From Alphaproteobacteria bacterium (GTDB lineage Bacteria; Pseudomonadota; Alphaproteobacteria; Ferrovibrionales; Ferrovibrionaceae), in assembly GCA_947473805.1 (NCBI GenBank), contig CANJGB010000004.1:62001-126000 (forward strand): DNA of 64,000 nucleotides. Reading direction: 5' to 3'. Within the stretch, counting starts at the first letter, position 1; each line of letters starts with the position of its first letter. A program made the translations under genes and the position numbers. Under the pieces are notes generated by a model that ran no database searches, was not told where the DNA came from, and saw nothing but the letters and a program-made list of their open reading frames with translations. This document shows positions 25,147 to 34,077 of this stretch, piece by piece.

Positions 25147-25804
25147 AAGGGTCGGCAACAGGACCGGTGCCCGGAGCGGGGTCGCCGCTCTAGCCGCCCT
25201 GTTCCTGTTCGGTGGCGTTCACGCTGCGTCCGCCGAATCCGTGCGCCAATTCGACGACTGGTGGATCGATTGCGTCCGTGTTGCCGATGGCGTGGCCGGC
25301 CCGGCCGGGCGCTGCGCGGCACGCACCTATTGGCGGGATTCCATTTCGCTGCTGGTGCTGCACCGCGACGGCCATCCCCTGGTGCTGGTTCAGACCGCCA
25401 ACAACATCGCTTTCGACCGTGGCGATTCCGTCGGTCTGCAGGTCGGCCGCGGCCGGCAGCACACCGTCACGCCGCAGCGGTTGCAGACCGCGATCTTCTC
25501 CGGTGAGGAGGGCGAGCAGATTGTCGCCAACTGGAAAGAGCTGGAAGGCAGCGGTGCGGACTCAAGCTGGTTCTCGAAAATCCTGACCGACAGCAACGAT
25601 GTCGTCGTCCAGGTTCGCCAGATGCGGGGCAGTGGAAGGATCGCGCGCTTTTCCCTGAAGGGATTTAGCCTCGCCATGGCCGCCTTGTCCGACATGGAAT
25701 CCGGAGAGGTGCCGCCGGCGGAAGCGAGTGCCGCGCCCGCGCCGTCCTCCGGCCCGAATGCCGTGGACGACCTCTTGAAACGGGTGCTGGAGCTGTTCCG
25801 CTAG
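25130..25804 (+). CDS. IalB-like secreted protein
   Basis: The frame has a signal-like segment (ARSGVAALAALFLFGGVHAASA) and a mature region with the invasion-associated-locus-B pattern: FDDWWIDCVRV...GRCAART, two Cys about 19 residues apart, then SLLVLHRDGHPLVLV and a C-terminal region rich in Ala/Pro. The only plausible start in frame is TTG at 25130, which overlaps the end of the cytochrome gene by 17 bases. IalB relatives are common periplasmic proteins of unclear role in alphaproteobacteria. The family call is tentative. Confidence 0.6.
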   Translation: MRPGTKRVGNRTGARSGVAALAALFLFGGVHAASAESVRQFDDWWIDCVRVADGVAGPAGRCAARTYWRDSISLLVLHRDGHPLVLVQTANNIAFDRGDSVGLQVGRGRQHTVTPQRLQTAIFSGEEGEQIVANWKELEGSGADSSWFSKILTDSNDVVVQVRQMRGSGRIARFSLKGFSLAMAALSDMESGEVPPAEASAAPAPSSGPNAVDDLLKRVLELFR

Positions 25805-25811
25805 AAGCGGA

Positions 25812-26312
25812 TCAGAGGCTGTCCGGATTGCCCGGGCGCATGTCGCCGACGATCAGCGCCCGCACATTTGCACCATGGCCGGCGACGACCGGACCCGATA
25901 CCCGCAACTGCATGCAGAAACGGTCGCGCTTCAGGTGCGGCCAGGGCGCCACGACGCACAGCGTGTGCTGCTCGTCGTCGATGGTCCAGCTGCCAACATC
26001 CACCGCCTCGTACTTCCCATCGACCTCGTTCCAGCGGCGCACGCGCGCGCTGTGATCGGCGTTGAGATACACGATGGCGTGTTGCGAGCCGATGGACTGC
26101 GAACCTCGTCCCTTGGCCAGGACCACGGGCTCGTCGAACGTCACATTGGCATTGAAGGAAAAGGTTTTGCCGCTGAGGCTTTCACTCAGCTTGGCAACGG
26201 GCTTTTCCTCCTTCGGCGCGGCTGCATGACCGCCGTGGTCGTCGGCCGCAAAAGAGACCGGTATCCAGGCGCCCAGCAGAAGCGCCAGCGCGGCGAGCGG
26301 GACGATTCTCAT
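25812..26312 (-). CDS. Small secreted protein, last gene of the minus-strand redox operon
   Basis: The 166-residue protein has a signal peptide ending VSFAADD, then a short His-containing DDHGGHAAAPKEEKP stretch that could bind metal. The rest is beta-rich (KTFSFNANVTFDEPVV, HAIVYLNADHSARVRRW, GSWTIDDEQHTLCVV) with two Cys that may pair. I do not recognise a family. The ATG overlaps the stop of the giant cytochrome (ATGA), so the two are coupled, and a role in maturation or docking of that cytochrome is possible. It converges with the IalB-like gene, 7 bases apart. Confidence 0.75.
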   Translation of the reverse strand: MRIVPLAALALLLGAWIPVSFAADDHGGHAAAPKEEKPVAKLSESLSGKTFSFNANVTFDEPVVLAKGRGSQSIGSQHAIVYLNADHSARVRRWNEVDGKYEAVDVGSWTIDDEQHTLCVVAPWPHLKRDRFCMQLRVSGPVVAGHGANVRALIVGDMRPGNPDSL

Positions 26313-29300
26313 TTCGGGGTCGCCTCGGCCCGGGTGGCGCGCGCCGGCGGCACGAACCCGTTGGGCTCGGGCGTGTCGGTCACGGTCCACAGCTGCTTGC
26401 GCGCATCCAGATAGAACTGGCGCTGCTCGTCGAGGGTGAAGGGCCGCGAACCCAGGCGGCCGAACACGGCGATCTGGCCACCGGTTTCATCCACGCCGCG
26501 GTCGCGGTCCAGACCCTTGGACAACGAAAGTGCCGGCTGTGCGGTTTCCTTCCAGGCGATCAGCTCCGGCTTCGGATCGGGGCTGAAGCCATAGAGGTTC
26601 GGCTGCGATTCCGGCGAGGTCAACTGCACCACCTTCAGGCCGCCAGCGCCATCGGCCACGTAGGCGAACAGCGAGGCGTTGGTCGTGCCGACGATAACGT
26701 CATAGGCGTCGGCGATGCGGCCATCGGCGGTGAACTTCGCGTAGATCTTCGGCTGATCGGGGCGCTCGACATCGACGATGACGAGGCCTTCCTTGCCGCC
26801 GGCGACGTAGGCGAAGGTCCGGGCGAGATAGACGCGACGGGCATCGGCCAGCGGAACCAGTGCGCTTTCAATTACCTGCGGCTTTTCGGGATCGGTCACA
26901 TCGACCACCGACAGGCCGCGCGGCTCGGTCACCCACAGGTAGCGGAACTGCAGGGCCGTGGCCCGGGCATTGGCGACCGGAATGGTCGTGACCGTCTTCG
27001 GGTGCAGCGGGTCGTTCATGTTCAGCACCACGACGCCGCGCGGGGTCGAGATATAGAAGTAGTAACCCGCGATGGTGATGTGGGTGGCGCCCGTCAGCAC
27101 GCCGCCCTCGTTCCAGGTCAGCGCCCGCTTCAGGAAGTTGTTGCGCGGCTCGCCGTCGACCAGCGTATCCACATTGACCACGACCAGGCCTTCTTCGGAG
27201 TCGGTGATGAAGGCGTAGTCGTAGATCGGGTGGAACGGCTGTTCCTCGTTGTCCTGGTACATCAGCTTGCGCGTCGCTTCGTCCTTCTTCTGACGCTGCG
27301 GCGCGATCGCCTGGTTGGTCGGCAGGGCCATGCAGGTGGCGTTCTTGGTGGCCACATGGGTGTCGTGGCCCAGGGCGCTGAACGGGCCGGTCAGGATGCG
27401 TTTGGAAATGCCCTTGTTGGCGATGGCCGAGACGTCATAGGCGATGAAGCCGTTCGTGCCCTCGGCCACGAACAGGTACTCACCGCGCAGCTGCAGACAG
27501 GCGGCACGACCGCCGGAGTGCCTGAACGAACCCAGTGCCGCGGTTTCCGGCAGGCGCCGGTTACGGTCCTGATGTTCCCTGTACCAATCCGGATAGGCGT
27601 AGCGCTGCAGGTAGCTGCCGATAACCGCCTGGGGCTCGTCCCACTCGGTGACCTGGATGGCCTCGACGCCCTTCTCGACGCCCAGCCAAGCGTTGTATCC
27701 GACGAAGTTCACGAAGTTGGTCCCGTGCAGCAGCAGCTGGGCCATGATTGCGTTGTTGTCGTTGTTCTTCGAGACGTGGCAATCGGTGCAGGTCTTGGTT
27801 TCCTCGCGCCGCTCGGTATGCGGATAGTGCGGTGCGAACGCCTGGCTGGAATAGCCTGATGCGGCGATAGGCGGCTGCTGGATGTAGATGCGTTCGCGGT
27901 TGATGTTGGTCGACGACAGGATCAGTGCCGAGGTCGAGCGTATCGGCGCGATGGTGTTACCCTTGGTCGTCTGGTGACGGCCAAGCTGGAACATGTCATC
28001 GCGCGCAACCTGCGGATTGTAGGTCGCGAAGTTGCGGGTCTCGCCGCCCTCGTACTTGTGCCGCTCAGTCTTCCAGTTGGCCTGGATAGGCAGGTGGCAG
28101 CCGGCGCATGACGTTGTCCATGACAGATGGCAGGTGAAGCACTCCATCTCTTCTTCACCGTGGGCGCGGTCTTCCTTCTTCACGCCGGGGCCCCACTTGA
28201 TCGGGCCATCGGCGATGTGGTTGTCCCACTTCGCCGTCAGCTTGGCGCGCGCCGCCTTCTCGTTGTAGCGCGGGTTGTCCGGGTTGACGGTGTCCTTGAC
28301 CAGGCTGACTTCCCACTCGCGTTGAGAGTCGAGCGCCGAGCGCTGGATCAGCTTGCAGTCGCGGTCCTGTGTTGCCGGCAGGCCGCATTCCGTGCCGCGC
28401 CATTCGAAGCGGCGGCGGCCGTCCTGCAGGCGCAGCAACGACAGGTCGCTGCCACCCGGCGGGGCGGCGGGGCCGGACGTGTGCAGCGTCGGATAGATGC
28501 TGGCCGTGCCGTGGCAATCGCGGCAGCGGATTTCGATGGCGTTCGCCACCTCGCCGTACAGATAGCCGCTGCCGTGCGAGTCCTGCGCGAAGTGGCAGTC
28601 GATGCACTGCATGCCGGCATCGACGTGAATCGACGACAGGTGAACTGCCTTCTTGAATTTCTCGCGGTCGTTTTCCGCGACCTTGCGACCCTGGGCATCG
28701 AGCAAATTGCCCTTGCGGTCGCGCTTGAAGATGGCGCGGAAGTTCCAGCCGTGGCCGTGATAATCGGCCAGTTGCACGTCGGTCTGGTCGGGGTTCATCT
28801 CCCAGACCTGCTTCACGAACTCGACGTCCGACCAGTTGCCGCGGATGACCGCTTCTTCCGGGTTACGCTCGAGTGCTTTGTGCATCTCTTCGTTGTTCAG
28901 GTACTTCTGCTTGGCCGGGAACATCTTCGGCGAACCCGCCTCGTAGTCCCACATGGTGTAGCCGAGCATCGAGTTGAGGAAGATGTTCGGCTGGTGCATG
29001 TGGCAGTTCATGCACTGCGCGGTCGGGATCGCGCGGGTGAACTCGTGGCGGACCGGGTGGCCGGACTCGTTCTTCGGGATCGTCGGATCGGTCGAGAAGC
29101 TCTTGCCGTCATTGCCGTAGTTCGACCAGAAGCCCGAATGGCGCGGGTCGCGGTCGTTGGCGTAGACGACGTGGCAGCCGCCGCAGCCCGAGGTGCGGTA
29201 GTCGCCCGGCTGGTCGTTGGTGCCCATGAACCACATGAACGGATCGTTCAGGCGGGTTTTGGTGATGTTGATGACCGGCACCGCGATGCGCAGGCCCGTC

Positions 29301-30199
29301 GCCGGGCCGCGGTTGGACTGGCGGATGTCAGGACGGCCGTTTTCCTCAAGGCGCTGGATCGAGCCCGGGCCGCCGGTCGCGATGTTCGGCAGGCCGATTT
29401 CGGGGAACTGGGTCGAAATGTTGCGCCCGCCGCGCTCGAACACACGGAAGATGTCGCCTGGCAGGGTAACTTCCCACGCCGGCAGCGGGGCGAATTGCGG
29501 CAGCACGCCGCGGGCCTTGGTCATTTCTGGGGTGATCTCGCCCGGGCTCTTGATCAGCGCCGGCTCGCCCTCGCGCGTATAGGCCTCGCCGATGATGTAG
29601 TTCTTGAAGGGCAGAATGCCGTTGTTGTACGAGGCGCCGCCCCACAGCATCGCGCCCGTCGCCATCAAGCTGCGCTCGGCCGCCTGGATGATCGGCAGGT
29701 GGCAGGCGCCACACGCCTCGCGCGCGACTCGGTAATCCGACGGATTGACGAAGCGGACATATTCGGGGCTTTCCCGGTTCAGCAGCGTGTAGCTGCGTTC
29801 CGGGTTGGCGCTGCTCGGGAAGTGCCAGGCATGCGGATAGCGCGGCAGGACGTGCGCCTGGTCGCGGACCTTGGCGTAGTTCTCGACGCCATCCTTGGCG
29901 CTGACACTGATCTTGGCGTCGCCGCCATGGCAGTCGGTACAACCCAGATTGACGGCCGGGTTGGCGTGCATGGTGAGGCTGTCAGTGGTCGTGTGGCACG
30001 ACAGGCAGCCGGCGCTCTTTTCGCGCGCGGCATCCGGACTCTGCATAAACGGCGCGTCCGGCGCTGTGGTGTAGTTGATGTTCTGGGGCTTCTCGCCTTC
30101 AGACGCAAACAAGGGGGCGGTCGCAAGAAGGGCGATAGCAGCACACGCGGCCACCAATACTGCCCTAAGACCGATACGACGTTCCAGCATGCCCCCCAT
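26309..30199 (-). CDS. Decaheme cytochrome c with LVIVD-type repeats (1296 aa)
   Basis: A signal peptide (ending APLFASEG) leads to a large secreted protein. Ten CXXCH motifs lie between residues 63 and about 805: CLSCH, CTDCH, CGACH, CGGCH, CMNCH, CIDCH, CRDCH, CFTCH, CAGCH, CTDCH, separated by long loops. Residues about 890-1190 form repeats of the LVIVD type (GEYLFVAEGTNGFIAYDV, YAFITDSEEGLVVVNVD, YLWVTEPRGLSVVDVTDP, FAYVAGGKEGLVIVDVE), which probably fold as a beta-propeller. Such size and architecture suit a periplasmic or surface electron-transfer protein. It starts 18 bases after the outer-membrane barrel gene. Start could be ATG 30199 or 30190; a G-run precedes the second. Confidence 0.92.
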   Translation of the reverse strand: MGGMLERRIGLRAVLVAACAAIALLATAPLFASEGEKPQNINYTTAPDAPFMQSPDAAREKSAGCLSCHTTTDSLTMHANPAVNLGCTDCHGGDAKISVSAKDGVENYAKVRDQAHVLPRYPHAWHFPSSANPERSYTLLNRESPEYVRFVNPSDYRVAREACGACHLPIIQAAERSLMATGAMLWGGASYNNGILPFKNYIIGEAYTREGEPALIKSPGEITPEMTKARGVLPQFAPLPAWEVTLPGDIFRVFERGGRNISTQFPEIGLPNIATGGPGSIQRLEENGRPDIRQSNRGPATGLRIAVPVINITKTRLNDPFMWFMGTNDQPGDYRTSGCGGCHVVYANDRDPRHSGFWSNYGNDGKSFSTDPTIPKNESGHPVRHEFTRAIPTAQCMNCHMHQPNIFLNSMLGYTMWDYEAGSPKMFPAKQKYLNNEEMHKALERNPEEAVIRGNWSDVEFVKQVWEMNPDQTDVQLADYHGHGWNFRAIFKRDRKGNLLDAQGRKVAENDREKFKKAVHLSSIHVDAGMQCIDCHFAQDSHGSGYLYGEVANAIEIRCRDCHGTASIYPTLHTSGPAAPPGGSDLSLLRLQDGRRRFEWRGTECGLPATQDRDCKLIQRSALDSQREWEVSLVKDTVNPDNPRYNEKAARAKLTAKWDNHIADGPIKWGPGVKKEDRAHGEEEMECFTCHLSWTTSCAGCHLPIQANWKTERHKYEGGETRNFATYNPQVARDDMFQLGRHQTTKGNTIAPIRSTSALILSSTNINRERIYIQQPPIAASGYSSQAFAPHYPHTERREETKTCTDCHVSKNNDNNAIMAQLLLHGTNFVNFVGYNAWLGVEKGVEAIQVTEWDEPQAVIGSYLQRYAYPDWYREHQDRNRRLPETAALGSFRHSGGRAACLQLRGEYLFVAEGTNGFIAYDVSAIANKGISKRILTGPFSALGHDTHVATKNATCMALPTNQAIAPQRQKKDEATRKLMYQDNEEQPFHPIYDYAFITDSEEGLVVVNVDTLVDGEPRNNFLKRALTWNEGGVLTGATHITIAGYYFYISTPRGVVVLNMNDPLHPKTVTTIPVANARATALQFRYLWVTEPRGLSVVDVTDPEKPQVIESALVPLADARRVYLARTFAYVAGGKEGLVIVDVERPDQPKIYAKFTADGRIADAYDVIVGTTNASLFAYVADGAGGLKVVQLTSPESQPNLYGFSPDPKPELIAWKETAQPALSLSKGLDRDRGVDETGGQIAVFGRLGSRPFTLDEQRQFYLDARKQLWTVTDTPEPNGFVPPARATRAEATPK

Positions 30200-30217
30200 C
30201 CGCAGGCCCTACGGAGT

Positions 30218-32104
30218 CTAGTAGGTAAGAATTGCGTTGAACAGGACCGAATAGAACTGACGCTTGCCACTATCAGGATCGGCAGCAAACAGGTCCTTAA
30301 ACGCCTCGCCACCGAACAGCATGGCGCCCGAGGCGCGGAACACGATGTTCTGGATGAAGGTCGGGCGATAGATCAGCGCGGCCGAAACGTCCCAGCCGAT
30401 GTCCTTGCTGCACAGGCGCGGCAGGGCGCCGAGTGTAGGCTGCACGCCCAGCGGCAGCGCGTCGCAGTCGTTGCCCTGGTTGCGCAGTACAGCGACGACT
30501 CCGGTCTCGTCGAACCACAGGTGGTTGACGTTGGTCGACAGGCGCAGTTCAGGCGTGATGTCGATATCGGCGCCGGCGCCGACCAGGATCAGGCCCGGAT
30601 TGACGAAGTTCGACTGGCCCAGTTCCTTGGATGACCGCAGGCTGTTCAGGATGCCGTTGCGGCCGGACAAGGCCACGCCGCCGCCACCGATCAGCGGCAC
30701 GCCCTGGCGAATCCAGTAGCTGGTGTCCGCACCGGCGAATTGCGGGTTCTCGAAGATCGCGTCGAAGCCGGTTTCCTTGCCGTCGTACGGGTCCTTGTCG
30801 CCCGACTGGTACAGGAAGCTGCCGCGCAGGCGCAGCCAGTTGAAGTCAATTGATGGTTCGGCCGCGAAGAAGAAGGCGCGGATATCGGCCTTCGTGTCGC
30901 GTGTGATCGAGGTGAACTGGCTGGCGTCATTCTGGCCGATGGCGGCGTAGAACTGGTGCGTCAGGTTCAGGCGGCCGAAATGGCCGTCGCCGGCGAGGCC
31001 GAGATAGGTAACGTCGTAATCGTGCGGGCGCTGTACGCCCAAAGCCGAGGGGCGCTCCACGAAGCCGTTGCTGTTAAAATAGCTTTCGCGCTCGCGGTTG
31101 CGGTTGTGGGTGACCGACACCTGCGAGGTGAAGCCGACGACCGGGAAGTCCTGCTTGTAGAGGTTGGCCATGAACACGTCATCGTCGCGCAGGGACTGCG
31201 TGATGTCGTTCAGGCCGGAATTGGTGTCCTTCTCGACGCGGCGGAAGGCGCCGACATTGTATTGCCACAGGTTGTTGTCGCGCGTGCCGAACACGCGGAC
31301 GCCCAGCTGGTTGTCCTGGAACAGGAAGCCACGGAAGTCGGCGGTGATCGGCTGGATGCCGACGCGGAGCGAATCGAAATCGTAGCGGTCGGACACGTTG
31401 CGCAAGTGGTAGTCCACGAACGCTTCCTGGATGCCGATGAACGTATCGGTGCGCTCGTTGCCCTGCTGCGGGTTCACGCGCAGGACCTGGTCTTCCTTGG
31501 CCCAGACGCGATTGTACTGCATGGCGGGCGTCACGCGGAATTCGTAGTCCGGCGGCCGGAACGCGGTGTTGCCCTTGATGAACGAGATCGACGGTATCAA
31601 CGTCGTCACGAACAGGTTCTGGTCGACGCGGCCGAACGCGTCGAGGCGCGAGCGCGAGTCGGCGCTGCCGGTCAGCGAGACCGGCTGCGGGAAGCTGCGC
31701 GGCTCGTAAACGGTGTCCGAGATCACCGACAGGTTGACGAACCAGTCCTCGCCGAAGACCGGCTTGTCGCCCTTCAGCGTGTTCTGGTTATACGGGTCCC
31801 ACCAGCGCTCGCTCAGGCCCAGCGATTCCATGATGCGCCAGCGGTCCGGCACGGGAATCGACTCGCGCGGCAGGATAGGCGAGGGCGGGGGCACCGCCTT
31901 CGGATCGATCGGCGGCAGGGTAGGCAGCGGGGCTTGCGGGCCGGGACGGCGGCGGGTGCCGTCATCTTGCGCCATCAACACGCCGCCACCGGCGTCGCGG
32001 AACTCGTAGAAGTCTTCCTTGCCGGCACGGGCCGGCGTTGACGCCATGCCCAACGCCGCCAGGATGACGGGCAGGGCAAAGGATATGCGGATGAACTTTG
32101 TCAT
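30218..32104 (-). CDS. Outer-membrane beta-barrel protein, possible porin partner of the multiheme cytochrome
   Basis: The 628-residue protein has a signal peptide (ending STPARAG), then a 90-residue periplasmic stretch including a Pro-rich segment (PGPQAPLPTLPPIDPKAVPP). The remainder alternates short polar turns and amphipathic strands, such as YEFRVTPAMQYNRVWAKED and LNLTHQFYAAIGQND, ending in FYSVLFNAILTY with the terminal aromatic typical of outer-membrane barrels. Length suits roughly 20 or more strands. No named family recognised. The ATG overlaps the stop of the HbpS-like gene, and the giant cytochrome follows 18 bases later. This recalls porin-cytochrome conduits, although no MtrB signature was identified. 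Confidence 0.78.
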   Translation of the reverse strand: MTKFIRISFALPVILAALGMASTPARAGKEDFYEFRDAGGGVLMAQDDGTRRRPGPQAPLPTLPPIDPKAVPPPSPILPRESIPVPDRWRIMESLGLSERWWDPYNQNTLKGDKPVFGEDWFVNLSVISDTVYEPRSFPQPVSLTGSADSRSRLDAFGRVDQNLFVTTLIPSISFIKGNTAFRPPDYEFRVTPAMQYNRVWAKEDQVLRVNPQQGNERTDTFIGIQEAFVDYHLRNVSDRYDFDSLRVGIQPITADFRGFLFQDNQLGVRVFGTRDNNLWQYNVGAFRRVEKDTNSGLNDITQSLRDDDVFMANLYKQDFPVVGFTSQVSVTHNRNRERESYFNSNGFVERPSALGVQRPHDYDVTYLGLAGDGHFGRLNLTHQFYAAIGQNDASQFTSITRDTKADIRAFFFAAEPSIDFNWLRLRGSFLYQSGDKDPYDGKETGFDAIFENPQFAGADTSYWIRQGVPLIGGGGVALSGRNGILNSLRSSKELGQSNFVNPGLILVGAGADIDITPELRLSTNVNHLWFDETGVVAVLRNQGNDCDALPLGVQPTLGALPRLCSKDIGWDVSAALIYRPTFIQNIVFRASGAMLFGGEAFKDLFAADPDSGKRQFYSVLFNAILTY

Positions 32105-34077
32105 TTGCCGCGACACGCTTCCTGTTCGCGGGAACCGTTGAACGGTTTGAACGGACACGACACGTAGCGCGGCGCGATGCCCTGGATCTGCCGCTGGTCG
32201 ACGCGGATGCCAGGCGCCGCATTGCCGAGGCCGTTGGTCGCGCCATTGTTCAAGCCGAGAAACGCCGCCATGTCGTCCTGATCGATGCCGTCGCCGGAAA
32301 TTCCGATGGCGCCGACCATCACGCTCCCGCGCCAGATTGATACGCCGCCGGCAAAGATCTGCATGCCGTTCGCCAGCAGCGTCGGGCCGCCGGCGGTCGG
32401 CCGCGATACCTGCGGCGCTGTGCCGGCGGTGACGCCCGTCGCATTGTTGGTGTTGGACACGCAACCGGCTGCCGCGTCGGACAGGGCCGACCCGCCAAGG
32501 CGCGCCACGATGTCCGGCAGGACGAGATCTAGCTGCAGGCCGACATTGAAAGGGCTCCACTGGCCGAATGGCAGGCTCAACGAGCCATTGCCGTTGCCAT
32601 TGACCCCGTCAGGATAAAACGGCCGCGCAAGGTTGCCGATCGAGCGGGCGCCCCAGGCGGTGCCGTCCGCGAAAATGTTGGCGTAGGCGAAACCACGCGA
32701 CGTCGCTATGTAGCGCGCGACGCCGGGAACAGTGAACGCAGCGTTGACCGTATAACCAGCCTGGTTGCCGGCGGAGGTCAGATCAGCTGCCGCGTTCGGC
32801 GTAGCAAGCGCCGGATTGTTTTGCGACATGAACCCGGCGGTACGGGCCTTCTGCAGGCTGACGTCGGTGCCGAACACGGGCGCGTCGGGTGTCCTGGCGA
32901 TACCCAGAACGTTCGCCTCGTTGTCCACGACCGAAACCGTGGCCTCCATGAAGCTGCCAAGCGGCTGGCGAATCGCGGCGCGCGCGCGGTACATGACGAA
33001 CAGCGCCTGGGTGATGATGTTCGTGACTTCCGGCGCCGTGAGCCGGTCACCGGCCGCGAGGGATGCCGCCGCGCTGGCGGTCGGGGGGAAACGATTTGCG
33101 CCCGCGCCATTGTCCAGAATGACGGCGGGAAGGCCGCCGAAAGTGACATTGTCTCGCGAATAGCCGGAGGCCGACGTGCCGTACGCCGTGCCGGCGCGTG
33201 ACGCGCCGGCGGTGAAGTAGCCCGCCACTGCAATGAAGGCGCCGCCCGCCGGTGCCGCCGGCGCCGCCCCCGGGTTGCTGGCAAGATCACGATTGTCCAC
33301 GTCGCTGTACCGCAACGTGCGCCCACCGGCGGAAATACGATACGCCTTGATCTGTTCGGGCGGTTCGAAGCCGGTCTGTCCGGCAATGGCGACCAGTTCG
33401 TCAACGCTACGGTCGTAGTCCCCGATGAAACGGTCGAGCGTGTAAAGGCCATCGGCCTCGACGCCGATGCCGCCGACCACCTGCCCGTTGATATAAAGAG
33501 GCAAGCCGCCGGGATCAGCCGAGAGGCCGAGCGGAGAACGGCGCGGCCCGATGCCCAATGCAGTGCCGGAAGAGGCCGCAGATCCCGTCAGGTCAGAGCA
33601 GGGCAATTGGCTGAACTGCACACCGAATAGCGGGCCGCCGGCCTGGAACGTTTCGCCGACGTTGAAATTCTCCTGCACGATCTGGCTGGCCGTGCGGGTC
33701 GTGAAGGCATTGCCACTCGAGGAGAGATACGCGCCCGTGATGGCTTTCGCGACGGCAGCAAGGCCACGGCCTTCCACGGCAACGCCACCGGTGCCCAGGG
33801 TCACGCTTTCAAGACCGTTGCCCAGCGGTATGTTGCGGCCGGACGTGATCGTGACGGCGTCGCTTCCGCCAGTCATCCGGAATACGCCAAGGATGTTGCC
33901 GACGCGATCAGACACCGCGACCGTGGCCAGAACACCCCGCGCCTGGGCTTCCTGCACCGCCCGGCTGAGGATCAGATCGACTTGGCCAGCCGTGAGGTTC
34001 TGCGCCCGGGCCGGCCCAGAGAGGCAGGCAGCGACTGCGCACAGGGCCAGAAGGGTGGATTTGACCCGCAGTCTCAT
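32101..34077 (-). CDS. Secreted protein with two GlcG/HbpS-like domains
   Basis: The 658-residue protein has a signal peptide ending GPARAQN. The first domain (about 25-260) begins LTAGQVDLILSRAVQEA and has VAVSDRVGNILGVFRM; the second (about 345-640) begins LTAPEVTNIITQAL and has VSVVDNEANVLGIAR and VSLQKARTAGF. Both match the GlcG/HbpS fold, whose members can bind heme or cobalamin-like ligands, and both retain the closing GGVSIWRGSVMVGAIGISGDGIDQDD type of motif. Between them is a Gly/Ala-rich linker. Heme handling would suit its place between a barrel protein and multiheme cytochromes. Ligation residues cannot be judged by eye. Confidence 0.8.
   Translation of the reverse strand: MRLRVKSTLLALCAVAACLSGPARAQNLTAGQVDLILSRAVQEAQARGVLATVAVSDRVGNILGVFRMTGGSDAVTITSGRNIPLGNGLESVTLGTGGVAVEGRGLAAVAKAITGAYLSSSGNAFTTRTASQIVQENFNVGETFQAGGPLFGVQFSQLPCSDLTGSAASSGTALGIGPRRSPLGLSADPGGLPLYINGQVVGGIGVEADGLYTLDRFIGDYDRSVDELVAIAGQTGFEPPEQIKAYRISAGGRTLRYSDVDNRDLASNPGAAPAAPAGGAFIAVAGYFTAGASRAGTAYGTSASGYSRDNVTFGGLPAVILDNGAGANRFPPTASAAASLAAGDRLTAPEVTNIITQALFVMYRARAAIRQPLGSFMEATVSVVDNEANVLGIARTPDAPVFGTDVSLQKARTAGFMSQNNPALATPNAAADLTSAGNQAGYTVNAAFTVPGVARYIATSRGFAYANIFADGTAWGARSIGNLARPFYPDGVNGNGNGSLSLPFGQWSPFNVGLQLDLVLPDIVARLGGSALSDAAAGCVSNTNNATGVTAGTAPQVSRPTAGGPTLLANGMQIFAGGVSIWRGSVMVGAIGISGDGIDQDDMAAFLGLNNGATNGLGNAAPGIRVDQRQIQGIAPRYVSCPFKPFNGSREQEACRGK

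Noticed and set aside
26500-26560. Degenerate palindromic element encoding LSLSKG near the end of the giant cytochrome
   Set aside because: The hexapeptide resembles one encoded by common dispersed palindromes, but the DNA here is too diverged and no second copy was found in the window.
28127-30634. 835-residue open frame antisense to the giant cytochrome
   Set aside because: No signal peptide, domain or ribosome binding site, and ten CXXCH motifs on the other strand fix the true coding strand.
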